Source: Pseudomonas beijingensis
GTDB taxonomy: Bacteria > Pseudomonadota > Gammaproteobacteria > Pseudomonadales > Pseudomonadaceae
Assembly (NCBI RefSeq): GCF_030687295.1
Contig: NZ_CP117425.1
Location: 5,646,001-5,710,000 of the forward strand
Direction of reading: 5' to 3'
DNA length: 64,000 bases
Part shown: piece after piece, positions 45,260-53,147 of the stretch
Layout of the letters: the number at the start of each line of letters is the position of its first letter
How positions within the stretch are numbered: the first letter of the stretch is position 1
Made by a program: the position numbers and the translations under genes
The notes under the pieces: model-generated
The model's input: only the letters and a program-made list of their open reading frames with translations
Databases searched by the model: none
What the model was told of the DNA's origin: nothing

Positions 45260-46132
45260 ATGACTCAGGAAACGCCCTACATCTTCGACGCCACCACCGC
45301 TGATTTCGACCAGTCGGTGATCGCCAACTCTTTCCACAAACCGGTGCTGGTGGATTTCTGGGCCGAATGGTGTGCGCCGTGCAAGGCACTGATGCCAATG
45401 CTGCAAACCATTGCCGAGAGCTATCAGGGTGAATTGCTGCTGGCCAAGGTCAACTGCGACATCGAGCAAGACATTGTCGCCCGCTTCGGCATTCGCAGCC
45501 TGCCGACGGTGGTGTTGTTCAAGGACGGCCAGCCCGTTGACGGCTTTGCCGGTGCCCAGCCGGAATCGGCGGTGCGGGCGATGCTCGAGCCCCATGTGCA
45601 GATGCCGCCACCGGCTGCGGCCGATCCGTTCGAACAGGCCCAGGCGCTGTTCGACGACGGTCGTTTCGCCGACGCCGAAGCCGTGCTCACGGTATTGCTG
45701 GGTGAAGACAACACCAACGCCAAGGCCCTGATCCTGTATGCCCGCTGCCTGACCGAGCGCGGCGAGCTGGATGAAGCGCAGACCGTGCTCGACGCAGTGA
45801 AAAGCGACGAACACAAGGCCGCCCTCGCCGGCGCCAAGGCGCAGATCCAGTTCCTCGGCCTGGCCAAGCACCTGCCGGACGCCGCCGACCTCAAGGCGCG
45901 CTTGGCAAAAGACCCGCAAGACGATGAAGCGGTGTACCAATTGGCGATCCAGCAACTGGCGCGCCAGCAGTACGAAGCGGCCCTCGACGCGCTGCTCAAG
46001 CTGTTCGTGCGTAACCGCAGCTACAGCGAAGGCCTGCCCCACAAGACCTTGTTGCAGGTTTTCGAACTGCTGGGCAACGACCATCCGCTGGTGACGACCT
46101 ATCGGCGCAAGTTGTTCGCGGCGTTGTACTGA
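45260..46132 (+). CDS. ybbN: YbbN/CnoX co-chaperone (thioredoxin domain plus TPR)
   Basis: A 290-residue protein. The N-terminal thioredoxin fold has a complete redox motif WCAPC (C38, C41), so disulfide exchange is possible, unlike the E. coli form with a changed motif. From about residue 115 onward it is a TPR-like helical array (FEQAQALFDDGRFADAEAVL). CnoX proteins protect substrates from oxidation and hand them to GroEL and DnaK during bleach stress. ATG at 45260. It converges on a small unknown gene across a REP element. Confidence 0.93.
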   Translation: MTQETPYIFDATTADFDQSVIANSFHKPVLVDFWAEWCAPCKALMPMLQTIAESYQGELLLAKVNCDIEQDIVARFGIRSLPTVVLFKDGQPVDGFAGAQPESAVRAMLEPHVQMPPPAAADPFEQAQALFDDGRFADAEAVLTVLLGEDNTNAKALILYARCLTERGELDEAQTVLDAVKSDEHKAALAGAKAQIQFLGLAKHLPDAADLKARLAKDPQDDEAVYQLAIQQLARQQYEAALDALLKLFVRNRSYSEGLPHKTLLQVFELLGNDHPLVTTYRRKLFAALY

Positions 46133-46140
46133 CGTCTACC

Positions 46141-46239
46141 CGTAGGAGCTGCCGAAGGCTACGATCTTTTGATCTTTCGCTTGAGATTCAAGCGTCAGGG
46201 TAAAGATCGCAGCCTCGCTTCGCTCGACAGCTCCTACGC
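46141..46239. repeat. REP inverted pair (GTAGGAGCTGCCGAAGG family)
   Basis: Arms CGTAGGAGCTG and CAGCTCCTACG at the outside, with GATC-containing inner arms (GCTACGATCTTTTGATC, GTAAAGATCGCAGC). This is a different REP family from the others in the window. The outer arm supplies the TAG stop codon of the convergent gene at 46234. Confidence 0.85.
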
Positions 46240-46596
46240 GGTTTCGTGCCAGCTATAGAGCGGTGTGTCGCCGCCACTGATGACTTTTACATCCGGGCTA
46301 TGGCGCAAGCGCACCAACAGGCGCTTGCCCGCCGAGGCGCTGCCGGTCAGGCCTTCGAGCTGTTCCAGCAAGTCTGGGCCGCTCAGTTGCCCGGCCTTGC
46401 GCAGCAGTTCCTTGGCGATCTGCCATTGGGCATCGTCCGGGTTAACCGGTTTGGCCGCCGGTGCCGTCGTGCCTTCGGATTTGGCCACTTGCAGCTGCGC
46501 GCCGAGCTGCGCGCCGAGCTGCGCCCAGTCGCCCTCATCCATTTCGATCGTCAAGTCCACCGGCCATTCGCCGACGGTTCCGCGTATCCGCAACAT
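46234..46596 (-). CDS. Conserved hypothetical protein, 120 residues
   Basis: AGGAG sits 7 bases before the ATG at 46596, which supports this start. The protein has a short beta-rich N-terminus (MLRIRGTVGEWPVDLTIEMD), a GAQL repeat caused by a 12-bp DNA duplication (AGCTGCGCGCCG, 46493-46516), an Ala/Pro linker and a helical C-terminal half (ELLRKAGQLSGPDLLEQLEGL, trimmed). There is no signal or membrane segment. I do not recognise a function. It is divergent from the zinc operon and convergent with ybbN. Confidence 0.75.
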   Translation of the reverse strand: MLRIRGTVGEWPVDLTIEMDEGDWAQLGAQLGAQLQVAKSEGTTAPAAKPVNPDDAQWQIAKELLRKAGQLSGPDLLEQLEGLTGSASAGKRLLVRLRHSPDVKVISGGDTPLYSWHETA

Positions 46597-46681
46597 CACC
46601 GTGCTCCTGAATATTTCATGTACCCATGCTCCCATGGCCCTTGCGCGACGCCAAGCAGACGGTCAAACTCTCCGCACTTTC

Positions 46682-46694
46682 GTTATAAGATTAC
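46682..46694. promoter_or_regulatory. Candidate Zur box before zrgA
   Basis: GTTATAAGATTAC matches the gammaproteobacterial Zur core GTTATA-N-TATAAC at 10 of 12 positions. It overlaps a -10-like TATAAG (46684-46689) and ends 22 bp before the zrgA ATG. Zur-Zn binding here would block transcription under zinc sufficiency. Confidence 0.6.
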
Positions 46695-46716
46695 ATAACT
46701 TTTTCGGAGACTCGTC

Positions 46717-47292
46717 ATGCGTCGTCTGCTTCTCGCTTTGCCGTTCGCCCTGCTGCCATTGGTTGTCGCTCAAGCGGCGGTCGAACACGATCATGACCAT
46801 GAGCACAGCAGCCTTGGGGCCCACGAACACGGTGTCGCCCGCCTCAACGCCTCACTAGACGGCGAGATCCTGGAGTTGGAACTGGAAAGTCCGGCGATGA
46901 ACCTCGTGGGCTTCGAACACGCCGCTACCAGTGACGCCGACAAAGCCAAGGTGGCCGCTGTCCGGGCGAAGTTGGAGAAGCCCGCGGCGCTGATCAATCT
47001 GGCCGATGCCAAGTGCACCCTGGAGCAGCAGGAACTGGAAAGCCCGCTGTTCGGCGACGAACCGGACCACGAAGAGCATGCCGATGATGATGGCGACGAG
47101 CACCACGAACACAGCGAAATCCACGCCCACTACCAATTCCGTTGCGTCGCGCCTGGCTCCTTGACCCATCTGGACCTGGCGCCACTGTTCAAGATCTTCC
47201 CGGCCACCCAGAAAATCCTGGTGCAACTGATCGGCCCGAGCGGCCAGCAGGGCGGGGAAGTGACGGCCAAGGCGCCAACCCTGAAATTCTGA
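46717..47292 (+). CDS. zrgA: ZrgA-like zinc-uptake protein (DUF2796)
   Basis: A 191-residue exported protein (signal LLLALPFALLPLVVAQA). Two His/Asp/Glu-rich metal-binding stretches are HDHDHEH near residue 25 and the region DHEEHADDDGDEHHEH near residue 116. CGGAGA at 46705-46710 precedes the ATG. DUF2796 proteins, studied as ZrgA in Vibrio and as part of a Zur-regulated operon in P. aeruginosa, belong to a zinc-import system. The following ABC transporter and DUF3299 genes match that operon. It probably captures periplasmic zinc. Confidence 0.9.
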   Translation: MRRLLLALPFALLPLVVAQAAVEHDHDHEHSSLGAHEHGVARLNASLDGEILELELESPAMNLVGFEHAATSDADKAKVAAVRAKLEKPAALINLADAKCTLEQQELESPLFGDEPDHEEHADDDGDEHHEHSEIHAHYQFRCVAPGSLTHLDLAPLFKIFPATQKILVQLIGPSGQQGGEVTAKAPTLKF

Positions 47293-47322
47293 TTCACCGC
47301 AAAACCCATGTAGGGGCGAGCC

Positions 47323-47416
47323 TGGTGGGAGCAAAGCTTGCTCGCGATAGCGGTCCTACAGTCAACATCCAAGTTGAATGTGATGGCCTCATCGCGAGCA
47401 AGCTCAGCTCCCACAG
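47323..47416. repeat. REPIN (GTGGGAGC family), inside the zrg operon
   Basis: An inverted doublet with decayed arms (TGGTGGGAGCAAAGC and GCTCAGCTCCCACAG) between zrgA and the ATPase gene. A hairpin here may allow zrgA mRNA to accumulate above the distal genes. Confidence 0.82.
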
Positions 47417-47448
47417 GTCCCCCGCAGGTTCCACTTTGAAGCGCAAAC

Positions 47449-48159
47449 ATGACCCAAGCACTCATCGAACTCTCCGACCTGGGCTTCAGTTGGCCCGGAC
47501 ATCCGCCTTTGCTGGATATCCCGGCGTTTCGCCTGGAAGCGGGTGAAACCTTGTTCCTCAAGGGCCCGAGCGGCAGCGGCAAGACCACACTGCTGGGGCT
47601 GCTGGGCGGGGTGCAAACGGCGGATCGCGGCAGCATTCGCCTGCTCGGCCAAGAACTCAGCGAACTGGGCGCCGGCCGCCGCGACCGCTTTCGCGTGGAC
47701 CATACCGGCTACATCTTTCAGCAGTTCAATCTGTTGCCGTTTCTCTCGGTACGGGAGAACGTCGAGCTGCCCTGCCACTTTTCCAAGCTCCGTGCGCAGC
47801 GGGCCACCCAGCGACATGGCAGTGTCGATCAAGCCGCCGCCACGCTGCTGGCCCACCTGGGCTTGACCGATCCGAACCTGTTGGAGCGTCGCGCCGACTC
47901 GCTGTCCATCGGCCAGCAACAACGGGTCGCCGCCGCCCGGGCATTGATCGGCCAACCGGAACTGGTGATCGCCGACGAACCGACTTCGGCCCTGGATTAC
48001 GACGCCCGGGAAAACTTCCTGCGGCTGTTGTTCGCTGAATGCCGCGAGGCCGGGTCGAGCCTGTTGTTCGTCAGCCACGACCAGAGCCTGGCGCCGCTGT
48101 TCGACCGCCACCTCTCGCTGGCCGATCTCAATCGCGCCGCCACGCCACTCGAGGTCTGA
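47449..48159 (+). CDS. ABC transporter ATP-binding protein of the zrg operon (LolD/MacB type)
   Basis: A 236-residue ATPase: Walker A GPSGSGKT (39-46), signature LSIGQQQRV (152-160), Walker B ELVIADEP (171-178) and a switch His in LFVSHD. The sequence is of the MacB/LolD/FtsE type, which couples to FtsX-like permeases rather than to classical importers. The permease gene starts 1 bp after its stop. Confidence 0.9.
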   Translation: MTQALIELSDLGFSWPGHPPLLDIPAFRLEAGETLFLKGPSGSGKTTLLGLLGGVQTADRGSIRLLGQELSELGAGRRDRFRVDHTGYIFQQFNLLPFLSVRENVELPCHFSKLRAQRATQRHGSVDQAAATLLAHLGLTDPNLLERRADSLSIGQQQRVAAARALIGQPELVIADEPTSALDYDARENFLRLLFAECREAGSSLLFVSHDQSLAPLFDRHLSLADLNRAATPLEV

Positions 48160-48160
48160 G

Positions 48161-49426
48161 ATGTATTTGTTCCGTCTAGCCATGGCCAGCCTGGCGAACC
48201 GCCGCTTCACCGCGATCCTCACCGCATTCGCCATCGCCCTGTCGGTGTGCCTGCTGCTGGCGGTGGAACGGGTGCGCACCGAGGCGCGGGCGAGTTTCGC
48301 CAGCACCATCAGCGGCACCGACCTGATCGTCGGCGCCCGCTCCGGTTCGGTGAACCTGCTGCTGTATTCGGTGTTTCGCATCGGCAACGCCACCAACAAC
48401 ATCCGCTGGGACAGCTTCGAGCAGTTCGCCAATAACCCGAAAGTGAAGTGGGCGATCCCCATGTCCCTTGGCGATTCCCACCGCGGTTATCGGGTGATGG
48501 GCACCACCGAGGCCTACTTCGAGCATTACCAGTACGGCCGCCAGCAACACCTGGAACTGGCCGATGGCCGGGCGTTCGCCACCGATCCGTTCGAAGTGGT
48601 GCTCGGTGCCGAAGTCGCCGAGGCGCTGCACTACAAGTTGGGAGACAAACTGGTGCTGGCCCACGGCGTGGCGGCGATCAGCCTGGTCAAGCATGACGAC
48701 AAGCCCTTCACCGTGGTCGGGATCCTCAAGCGCACCGGCACGCCGGTGGACCGCACGCTGCACATCAGCCTCGGCGGCATGGAGGCGATCCACATTGACT
48801 GGAAAAACGGCGTGCCAGCCCAGGGCAATGGGCGCATCAGTGCCGACCAGGCCCGCAACATGGACCTCACGCCCCAGGCGATCACCGCGTTCATGCTCGG
48901 CCTCAACAGCAAGATTTCGACCTTTGCCTTGCAACGCGAGATCAATGAGTTTCGTGGTGAGCCGCTGCTGGCGATCTTGCCGGGCGTAGCGCTACAGGAA
49001 CTGTGGAGTTTAATGGGCACAGCGGAAAAAGCCCTGTTCGTGATTTCGCTGTTCGTGGTCCTGACCGGGTTGATCGGCATGCTCACGGCGATTCTCACCA
49101 GCCTCAACGAGCGTCGCCGGGAAATGGCGATCCTGCGTTCGGTGGGCGCGCGGCCGTGGCATATTGCGACGCTGCTGGTGCTCGAAGCCTTTGCCCTGGC
49201 GCTGGCCGGGGTCACCGCCGGGCTGGCGTTGCTGTACATCGGCATCGCCGCCGCCCAGGGTTACGTGCAGTCGGCCTACGGCTTGTACTTGCCGCTGGGC
49301 TGGCCGAGCGAATATGAATGGACGCTGCTGGCTGGCATCCTGGTCGCCGCCCTGCTGATGGGCAGCGTGCCGGCCTGGCGCGCCTATCGCCAATCGTTGG
49401 CCGACGGCCTGTCGATCCGTCTATGA
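48161..49426 (+). CDS. FtsX/MacB-like ABC permease of the zrg operon
   Basis: A 421-residue permease with an N-terminal helix, a large periplasmic domain (about residues 40-290) and three C-terminal helices. The FtsX block NERRREMAILRSVGARPWHI is clear. MacB-type transporters do mechanical work on periplasmic or outer-membrane partners, so the complex may act on ZrgA or a lipoprotein rather than passing zinc through a channel. Its stop overlaps an ATG of the next gene (ATGA at 49423). Confidence 0.9.
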   Translation: MYLFRLAMASLANRRFTAILTAFAIALSVCLLLAVERVRTEARASFASTISGTDLIVGARSGSVNLLLYSVFRIGNATNNIRWDSFEQFANNPKVKWAIPMSLGDSHRGYRVMGTTEAYFEHYQYGRQQHLELADGRAFATDPFEVVLGAEVAEALHYKLGDKLVLAHGVAAISLVKHDDKPFTVVGILKRTGTPVDRTLHISLGGMEAIHIDWKNGVPAQGNGRISADQARNMDLTPQAITAFMLGLNSKISTFALQREINEFRGEPLLAILPGVALQELWSLMGTAEKALFVISLFVVLTGLIGMLTAILTSLNERRREMAILRSVGARPWHIATLLVLEAFALALAGVTAGLALLYIGIAAAQGYVQSAYGLYLPLGWPSEYEWTLLAGILVAALLMGSVPAWRAYRQSLADGLSIRL

Positions 49427-49437
49427 GGACTTTGAAG

Positions 49438-49956
49438 ATGCCCCGCGCCCTGCTCGCGCTGTTGATGATGGTCGCCCTGCCGCTGTGGGCGGCCGAGCCG
49501 AGGGACCTGGCCTGGTCGGAAATGATCCCGCCGGATGCACCGCCGGAAGTGCCGAACATGACGCCGCTGCACGACTTGTCGAAGATGAGCGACGCCCTGG
49601 CCGCCGAGTCCGCGCCGGCGGCCAAGCAGGACTTGCCCAATGCGCCAGTGGTCAAGGAACTCGACGGCCAGAAGATTCGTTTGCCGGGCTACATCGTGCC
49701 GCTGGAAGTCAGCGAGGAAGGCCGCACCACCGACTTCTTGCTGGTGCCGTATTTCGGCGCCTGCATCCACGTGCCGCCACCGCCGTCGAACCAGATCGTG
49801 CATGTGAAAAGCGAAGTGGGGGTCAAGCTCGACGAGCTGTACCAACCGTATTGGGTCGAAGGACCGATGCAGGTCAAGCCGTCTACCAGTGAGCTGGCCG
49901 ATGCCGGGTATCAGATGGAGGCCGAGAAGATTTATGTGTATGAGCTGCCGGAGTGA
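49438..49956 (+). CDS. DUF3299 family exported protein of the zrg operon
   Basis: A 172-residue protein with signal peptide (ALLALLMMVALPLWAAE). The conserved core is LPGYIVPLE...FLLVPYFGACIHVPPPP, with a Cys/His pair that could bind metal. An ATG 15 bases earlier (49423) overlaps the permease stop, but GAGG positions better for 49438. DUF3299 genes accompany zrgA/DUF2796 in the zinc-uptake operon of pseudomonads; the biochemical role is unknown. Confidence 0.86.
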   Translation: MPRALLALLMMVALPLWAAEPRDLAWSEMIPPDAPPEVPNMTPLHDLSKMSDALAAESAPAAKQDLPNAPVVKELDGQKIRLPGYIVPLEVSEEGRTTDFLLVPYFGACIHVPPPPSNQIVHVKSEVGVKLDELYQPYWVEGPMQVKPSTSELADAGYQMEAEKIYVYELPE

Positions 49957-49989
49957 AGCCGGTGGTTATGTATCGCCTTTGAAATAGCT

Positions 49990-50072
49990 TTCGCGAGCAA
50001 GCCCGCTCCCACAGTCGACCGGATTCCTTCTGAAGAAACTCGATCAACTGTGGGAGCGAGCTTGCTCGCGAT
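49990..50072. repeat. REP inverted pair (GTGGGAGC family)
   Basis: Tail-to-tail arms (TTCGCGAGCAAGCCCGCTCC, then CTGTGGGAGC...GCGAT from 50048) after the DUF3299 gene and before the ompW promoter. Confidence 0.86.
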
Positions 50073-50104
50073 GGGGCCCTCAAGTGTTCTCATCAACGCT
50101 TTTA

Positions 50105-50151
50105 TTGAGCTGAGTCAATTAAACACCCCCTGACTCATTGAGCTGTGTCAA
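50105..50151 (+). promoter_or_regulatory. Two Anr/FNR-like boxes before ompW
   Basis: TTGAGCTGAGTCAA (50105-50118) and TTGAGCTGTGTCAA (50138-50151) both fit the TTGAN-N4-NTCAA Anr/FNR pattern, with one non-consensus base in the left half. If the second box is centred at -41.5, the start site is about 50186 and the -10 hexamer falls exactly on TACCAT (50174-50179). This is a class II activation geometry. Confidence 0.7.
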
Positions 50152-50213
50152 AAGACCGGGCTAGACGGCTTCGTACCATAGGACATCACATTTCGATGCC
50201 CTCTGGAGCCCCC

Positions 50214-50912
50214 ATGCACAAGTCCTTGCTCAGCGCTTCCCTCGTTGCCCTCGCCCTCGCTGCCCCGCTCGCCCAGGCCCATACGGCCGGCGACATCATC
50301 GTTCGCGCCGGTGCCATCACCGTCAACCCGGAAGCCGACAGTTCCAGCGTCAAGGTCGACCGTGGCCCGCTGGCCGGCGCCGACCTGGGTGGCAAGGCGA
50401 CCATGAGCAGCGACACGCAACTGGGCCTGAACTTCGCTTACATGCTGACCAACAATTGGGGTATCGAACTGCTGGCGGCCTCGCCGTTCGAGCACGACGT
50501 GAAAATCAAAGGCACCGCCCTCGGCGCGGCCAATGGCAAGCTCGGCAGCCTCAAGCACCTGCCGCCGACCCTGAGCCTGGTCTACTACCCCCTCGATGCC
50601 AAGTCGGCGTTCCAGCCTTATGTCGGCGCCGGCATCAACTACACCTGGATCTACGACGAACACGTCGGCAGCGAAGCCAGCGCCAATGGCTTCAGTAACT
50701 TCCGGGCGAAAAACAGCTGGGGCATGGCCTGGCAAGTCGGTGCCGACTACATGCTGACCGACAACATCATGATCAACGGCCAGATCCGCTACATCGACAT
50801 CGACACCACCGCCTATGTGGACAATAACGCCGTGGCGGGCGGTACCCGGGCCAAGGTGAATGTCGATGTGGATCCGTTCATCTACATGGTGGGGTTGGGT
50901 TACAAGTTCTAA
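50214..50912 (+). CDS. ompW: OmpW family outer membrane protein (OprG-like)
   Basis: A 232-residue eight-stranded outer-membrane barrel: signal peptide ending AQA-HT, GDIIVRAGAITVNP, FAYMLTNNWGIELLAASPF, and a C-terminal phenylalanine (VGLGYKF) for BAM recognition. TGGAG precedes the ATG at 50214. OmpW/OprG channels admit small hydrophobic compounds, and OprG of P. aeruginosa is Anr-controlled. Two Anr-like boxes upstream fit that. It is monocistronic, ending at a REPIN. Confidence 0.94.
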   Translation: MHKSLLSASLVALALAAPLAQAHTAGDIIVRAGAITVNPEADSSSVKVDRGPLAGADLGGKATMSSDTQLGLNFAYMLTNNWGIELLAASPFEHDVKIKGTALGAANGKLGSLKHLPPTLSLVYYPLDAKSAFQPYVGAGINYTWIYDEHVGSEASANGFSNFRAKNSWGMAWQVGADYMLTDNIMINGQIRYIDIDTTAYVDNNAVAGGTRAKVNVDVDPFIYMVGLGYKF

Positions 50913-50937
50913 GCCGAACTTAAAGGCACGAACATCC

Positions 50938-51029
50938 CTGTGGGAGCGAGCTTGCTCGCGATGACGGTGGATCAGCCAGCAATGATGTTGGCTGACCTAC
51001 CGCTATCGCGAGCAAGCTCGCTCCCACAG
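50938..51029. repeat. REPIN (GTGGGAGC family)
   Basis: An inverted doublet filling the convergent gap between ompW and the epimerase gene; both arms are well conserved. Confidence 0.9.
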
Positions 51030-51048
51030 GTTTGTGGCGACTGAAAAC

Positions 51049-51978
51049 TCAGCGTCCCAACAACCGCGCCAGCCCCACGCTCATCGGTGTTTGCTGTGGA
51101 AAACTGAAGCGCTGCAACAACCGATGGTTGTTGGCCCGGGAATGGCGGATGTCGCCGGAGCGCGCCGGGCCGTAGCTGATCGGCGGCAGGTCGCCTACCA
51201 CGGCGGCCAGGGCCTCGAGCATCTGCTTGAGGGTCGTGGCCTGGTTCCAGCCGACGTTCACCGCGCCCACTTCCACCTCGGGCTTCTCGATGGCCTGCAC
51301 CAGCAAGTCCACCAAATCTTCGACATAGACAAAGTCCCGGGTCTGCTCGCCGTCGCCGAATACGGTGATCGGCAGGCCTTTCTGCGCCCGTTCGCTGAAG
51401 ATGCTGATGACCCCGGAATATGGCGAGGACGGATCCTGGCGCGGACCGTAGATGTTGAAAAAACGGAACACCACCGGCTCCAGGTCATGCTGGCGGCGAT
51501 AGAAATCGAAGTAGAACTCGCTGGCCAGCTTGTCCGAAGCATAGGGCGTGAGCGGGGCCTTGGGGGTTTCTTCGTCGATGGACTGACCTTCGCCGTTGTT
51601 GCCGTAGACCGCCGCGCTGGAGGCGAACAGTACCCGTTTCACCCCGCTCTGGCGCATGGCTTCGCAGACATTCAGGGTGCCGATGAAATTGCTCTGGTGG
51701 GTGCGCACGGGGTCGTCCACCGAGGCTTGCACCGAAGCCACCGCCGCCAGGTGCGCCACAGCGCTGCAACCAGCCACGGCCCGGGCCACCAGGGCGGCAT
51801 CGGCGACGTCGCCTTCGATCAGTTCGACCGCCGGGTTGTCCAGGGGCAGGTTGCTGCGCTTGCCGGTGGACAAATCATCGAGGATGCGCACCGCATGCCC
51901 CTTGGCGAGCAAGGCGTCGGTCAGGTGCGAACCAATGAAACCCGCGCCGCCGGTGATTAAAACAGGGCCTTCAGCCAT
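51049..51978 (-). CDS. NAD-dependent epimerase/dehydratase (extended SDR)
   Basis: A 309-residue extended short-chain dehydrogenase: nucleotide loop GGAGFIG (10-16), catalytic S120/S121 and YASDK (Y146, K150), and PYSGVISIF plus RDFVYVEDL as in UDP-glucose 4-epimerase and related sugar-nucleotide enzymes. The start at 51978 sets MAEGPVLITGG; a longer frame extends into the upstream gene. It overlaps the RmlD-like gene by 8 bp. It probably modifies an NDP-sugar for surface polysaccharide; no glycosyltransferase is nearby. Confidence 0.9.
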   Translation of the reverse strand: MAEGPVLITGGAGFIGSHLTDALLAKGHAVRILDDLSTGKRSNLPLDNPAVELIEGDVADAALVARAVAGCSAVAHLAAVASVQASVDDPVRTHQSNFIGTLNVCEAMRQSGVKRVLFASSAAVYGNNGEGQSIDEETPKAPLTPYASDKLASEFYFDFYRRQHDLEPVVFRFFNIYGPRQDPSSPYSGVISIFSERAQKGLPITVFGDGEQTRDFVYVEDLVDLLVQAIEKPEVEVGAVNVGWNQATTLKQMLEALAAVVGDLPPISYGPARSGDIRHSRANNHRLLQRFSFPQQTPMSVGLARLLGR

Positions 51979-52855
51979 GGCGATAAAACCTATCCAGTAA
52001 GCCCGGGAGTGCTGCGCGCCAGGCGCGGGGCTTGATCCCGAAAGTGTGCAGAATTTTCTTGCAAGCCAGCACCGCGTGCTGCGGCTCTTCCGCGGCGTCC
52101 GGCCGTGCGGCGTGGGCCTGGGGCGTGGGCGACTCGATGGCCAGCGGATGCAGGGCGCGGGCTTCGGTGAGGATCGCCTGGCCCAGCGCCAGCGGCGTGG
52201 TCGCCTCATGCCCGGCGTAATGATAGGTGCCCCACAGCGGCGCCGCGCAATCGAGTTGCTTGAGCACCGAGATGATCACCCGCGCGGCATCGTCCACGGG
52301 CGTCGGATTACCCCGGCGGTCGTCGGCCAGCAACAGCTCTTCGGGCTGCTCGGCCCGAGCCAGGAAGCGGCCGAGGATGCCATCGGCGCTGTCGTCCAGC
52401 AGCCAGCCGAAACGCAACAGCACATGTTGCGGGCAGGTGGCGCGCACGCTTTGTTCGATCCGCCACAGCGCCTGGCCACGCACCCCCAAGGGCACGGGTT
52501 CGTCCTTCTCGCTGTAGGCCGTGGCACGGGAACCGTCGAATACCCGATAGCTGGACGGTTGCAGCAAGACGATGTTGTGATGCTGGCACAGCCCGGCCAG
52601 GCGCTCGACGGCGCGCTCCTGGCTGGCCAGGCGCTGCTCGCTGACAGCCTCGGCCTGGAACCAGTCGAAGTAGTACGCCAGGTTGATCAAGGCGTCCGGA
52701 CGGGTGTCGTCGAGCAGTTGCGTCAGGCTCGCGGCATCCCAGCCGTCTTCGGGCGGGCGGGGGGCAAGAAAACCGATGTCTTCTTCTGCACCGAGGCGAA
52801 TCAGCGCCTGCCCAAGGGCATTTCCGCCGCCCAGTAACATAAGGCGCATTCGCAT
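51971..52855 (-). CDS. RmlD-like sugar-nucleotide-binding protein, catalytic YxxxK absent
   Basis: A 294-residue Rossmann protein related to dTDP-4-dehydrorhamnose reductase (LLGGGNALGQALI at the N-terminus, PDALINLAYYFDW, SSYRVFDGS). Where RmlD has a YGxxK signature this protein reads GVRGQALWR, so the usual catalytic Tyr/Lys pair is missing. It is the first gene of a two-gene unit with the epimerase. It may bind a nucleotide sugar or act as a regulatory partner rather than a reductase. Confidence 0.85.
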   Translation of the reverse strand: MRMRLMLLGGGNALGQALIRLGAEEDIGFLAPRPPEDGWDAASLTQLLDDTRPDALINLAYYFDWFQAEAVSEQRLASQERAVERLAGLCQHHNIVLLQPSSYRVFDGSRATAYSEKDEPVPLGVRGQALWRIEQSVRATCPQHVLLRFGWLLDDSADGILGRFLARAEQPEELLLADDRRGNPTPVDDAARVIISVLKQLDCAAPLWGTYHYAGHEATTPLALGQAILTEARALHPLAIESPTPQAHAARPDAAEEPQHAVLACKKILHTFGIKPRAWRAALPGLLDRFYRHG

Positions 52856-53001
52856 AAAGTCAGCAGGCCCAGTTTATTGGCACAAGAATTTGGTCGATAA
52901 CGCCCGCAGGCGTTGTCGGAATCGTTGCATTTTGCGGGTTTAGTGCGCAACCGTCATCCGTAAAGTGCAGATCCAGCATTTGTGTGCGCCTTGAGGCCGC
53001 T

Positions 53002-53076
53002 ATCGCGAGCAAGTTCGCTCCCACAGGGGATCTCCAGTGTGCATGCGCTCTCTGTGGGAGCGAGCTTGCTCGCGAT
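53002..53076. repeat. REP inverted pair (GTGGGAGC family)
   Basis: Tail-to-tail arms (ATCGCGAGCAAGTTCGCTCC and the complement ending GCGAT) in the 292-bp divergent gap between the RmlD-like gene and lhr. Nothing else is recognisable in that gap. Confidence 0.86.
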
Positions 53077-53147
53077 GGTGCCCGAACAGGCAATAGAGAT
53101 CCCGGACGGTACTTGCATCTTCCTCAAGTCACCCGCATAACTCCCCC

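Noticed and set aside
46687..46699. Alternative Zur box register (AAGATTACATAAC)
   Set aside because: It matches the consensus less well than GTTATAAGATTAC at 46682; the two overlap, so only the better one is listed.
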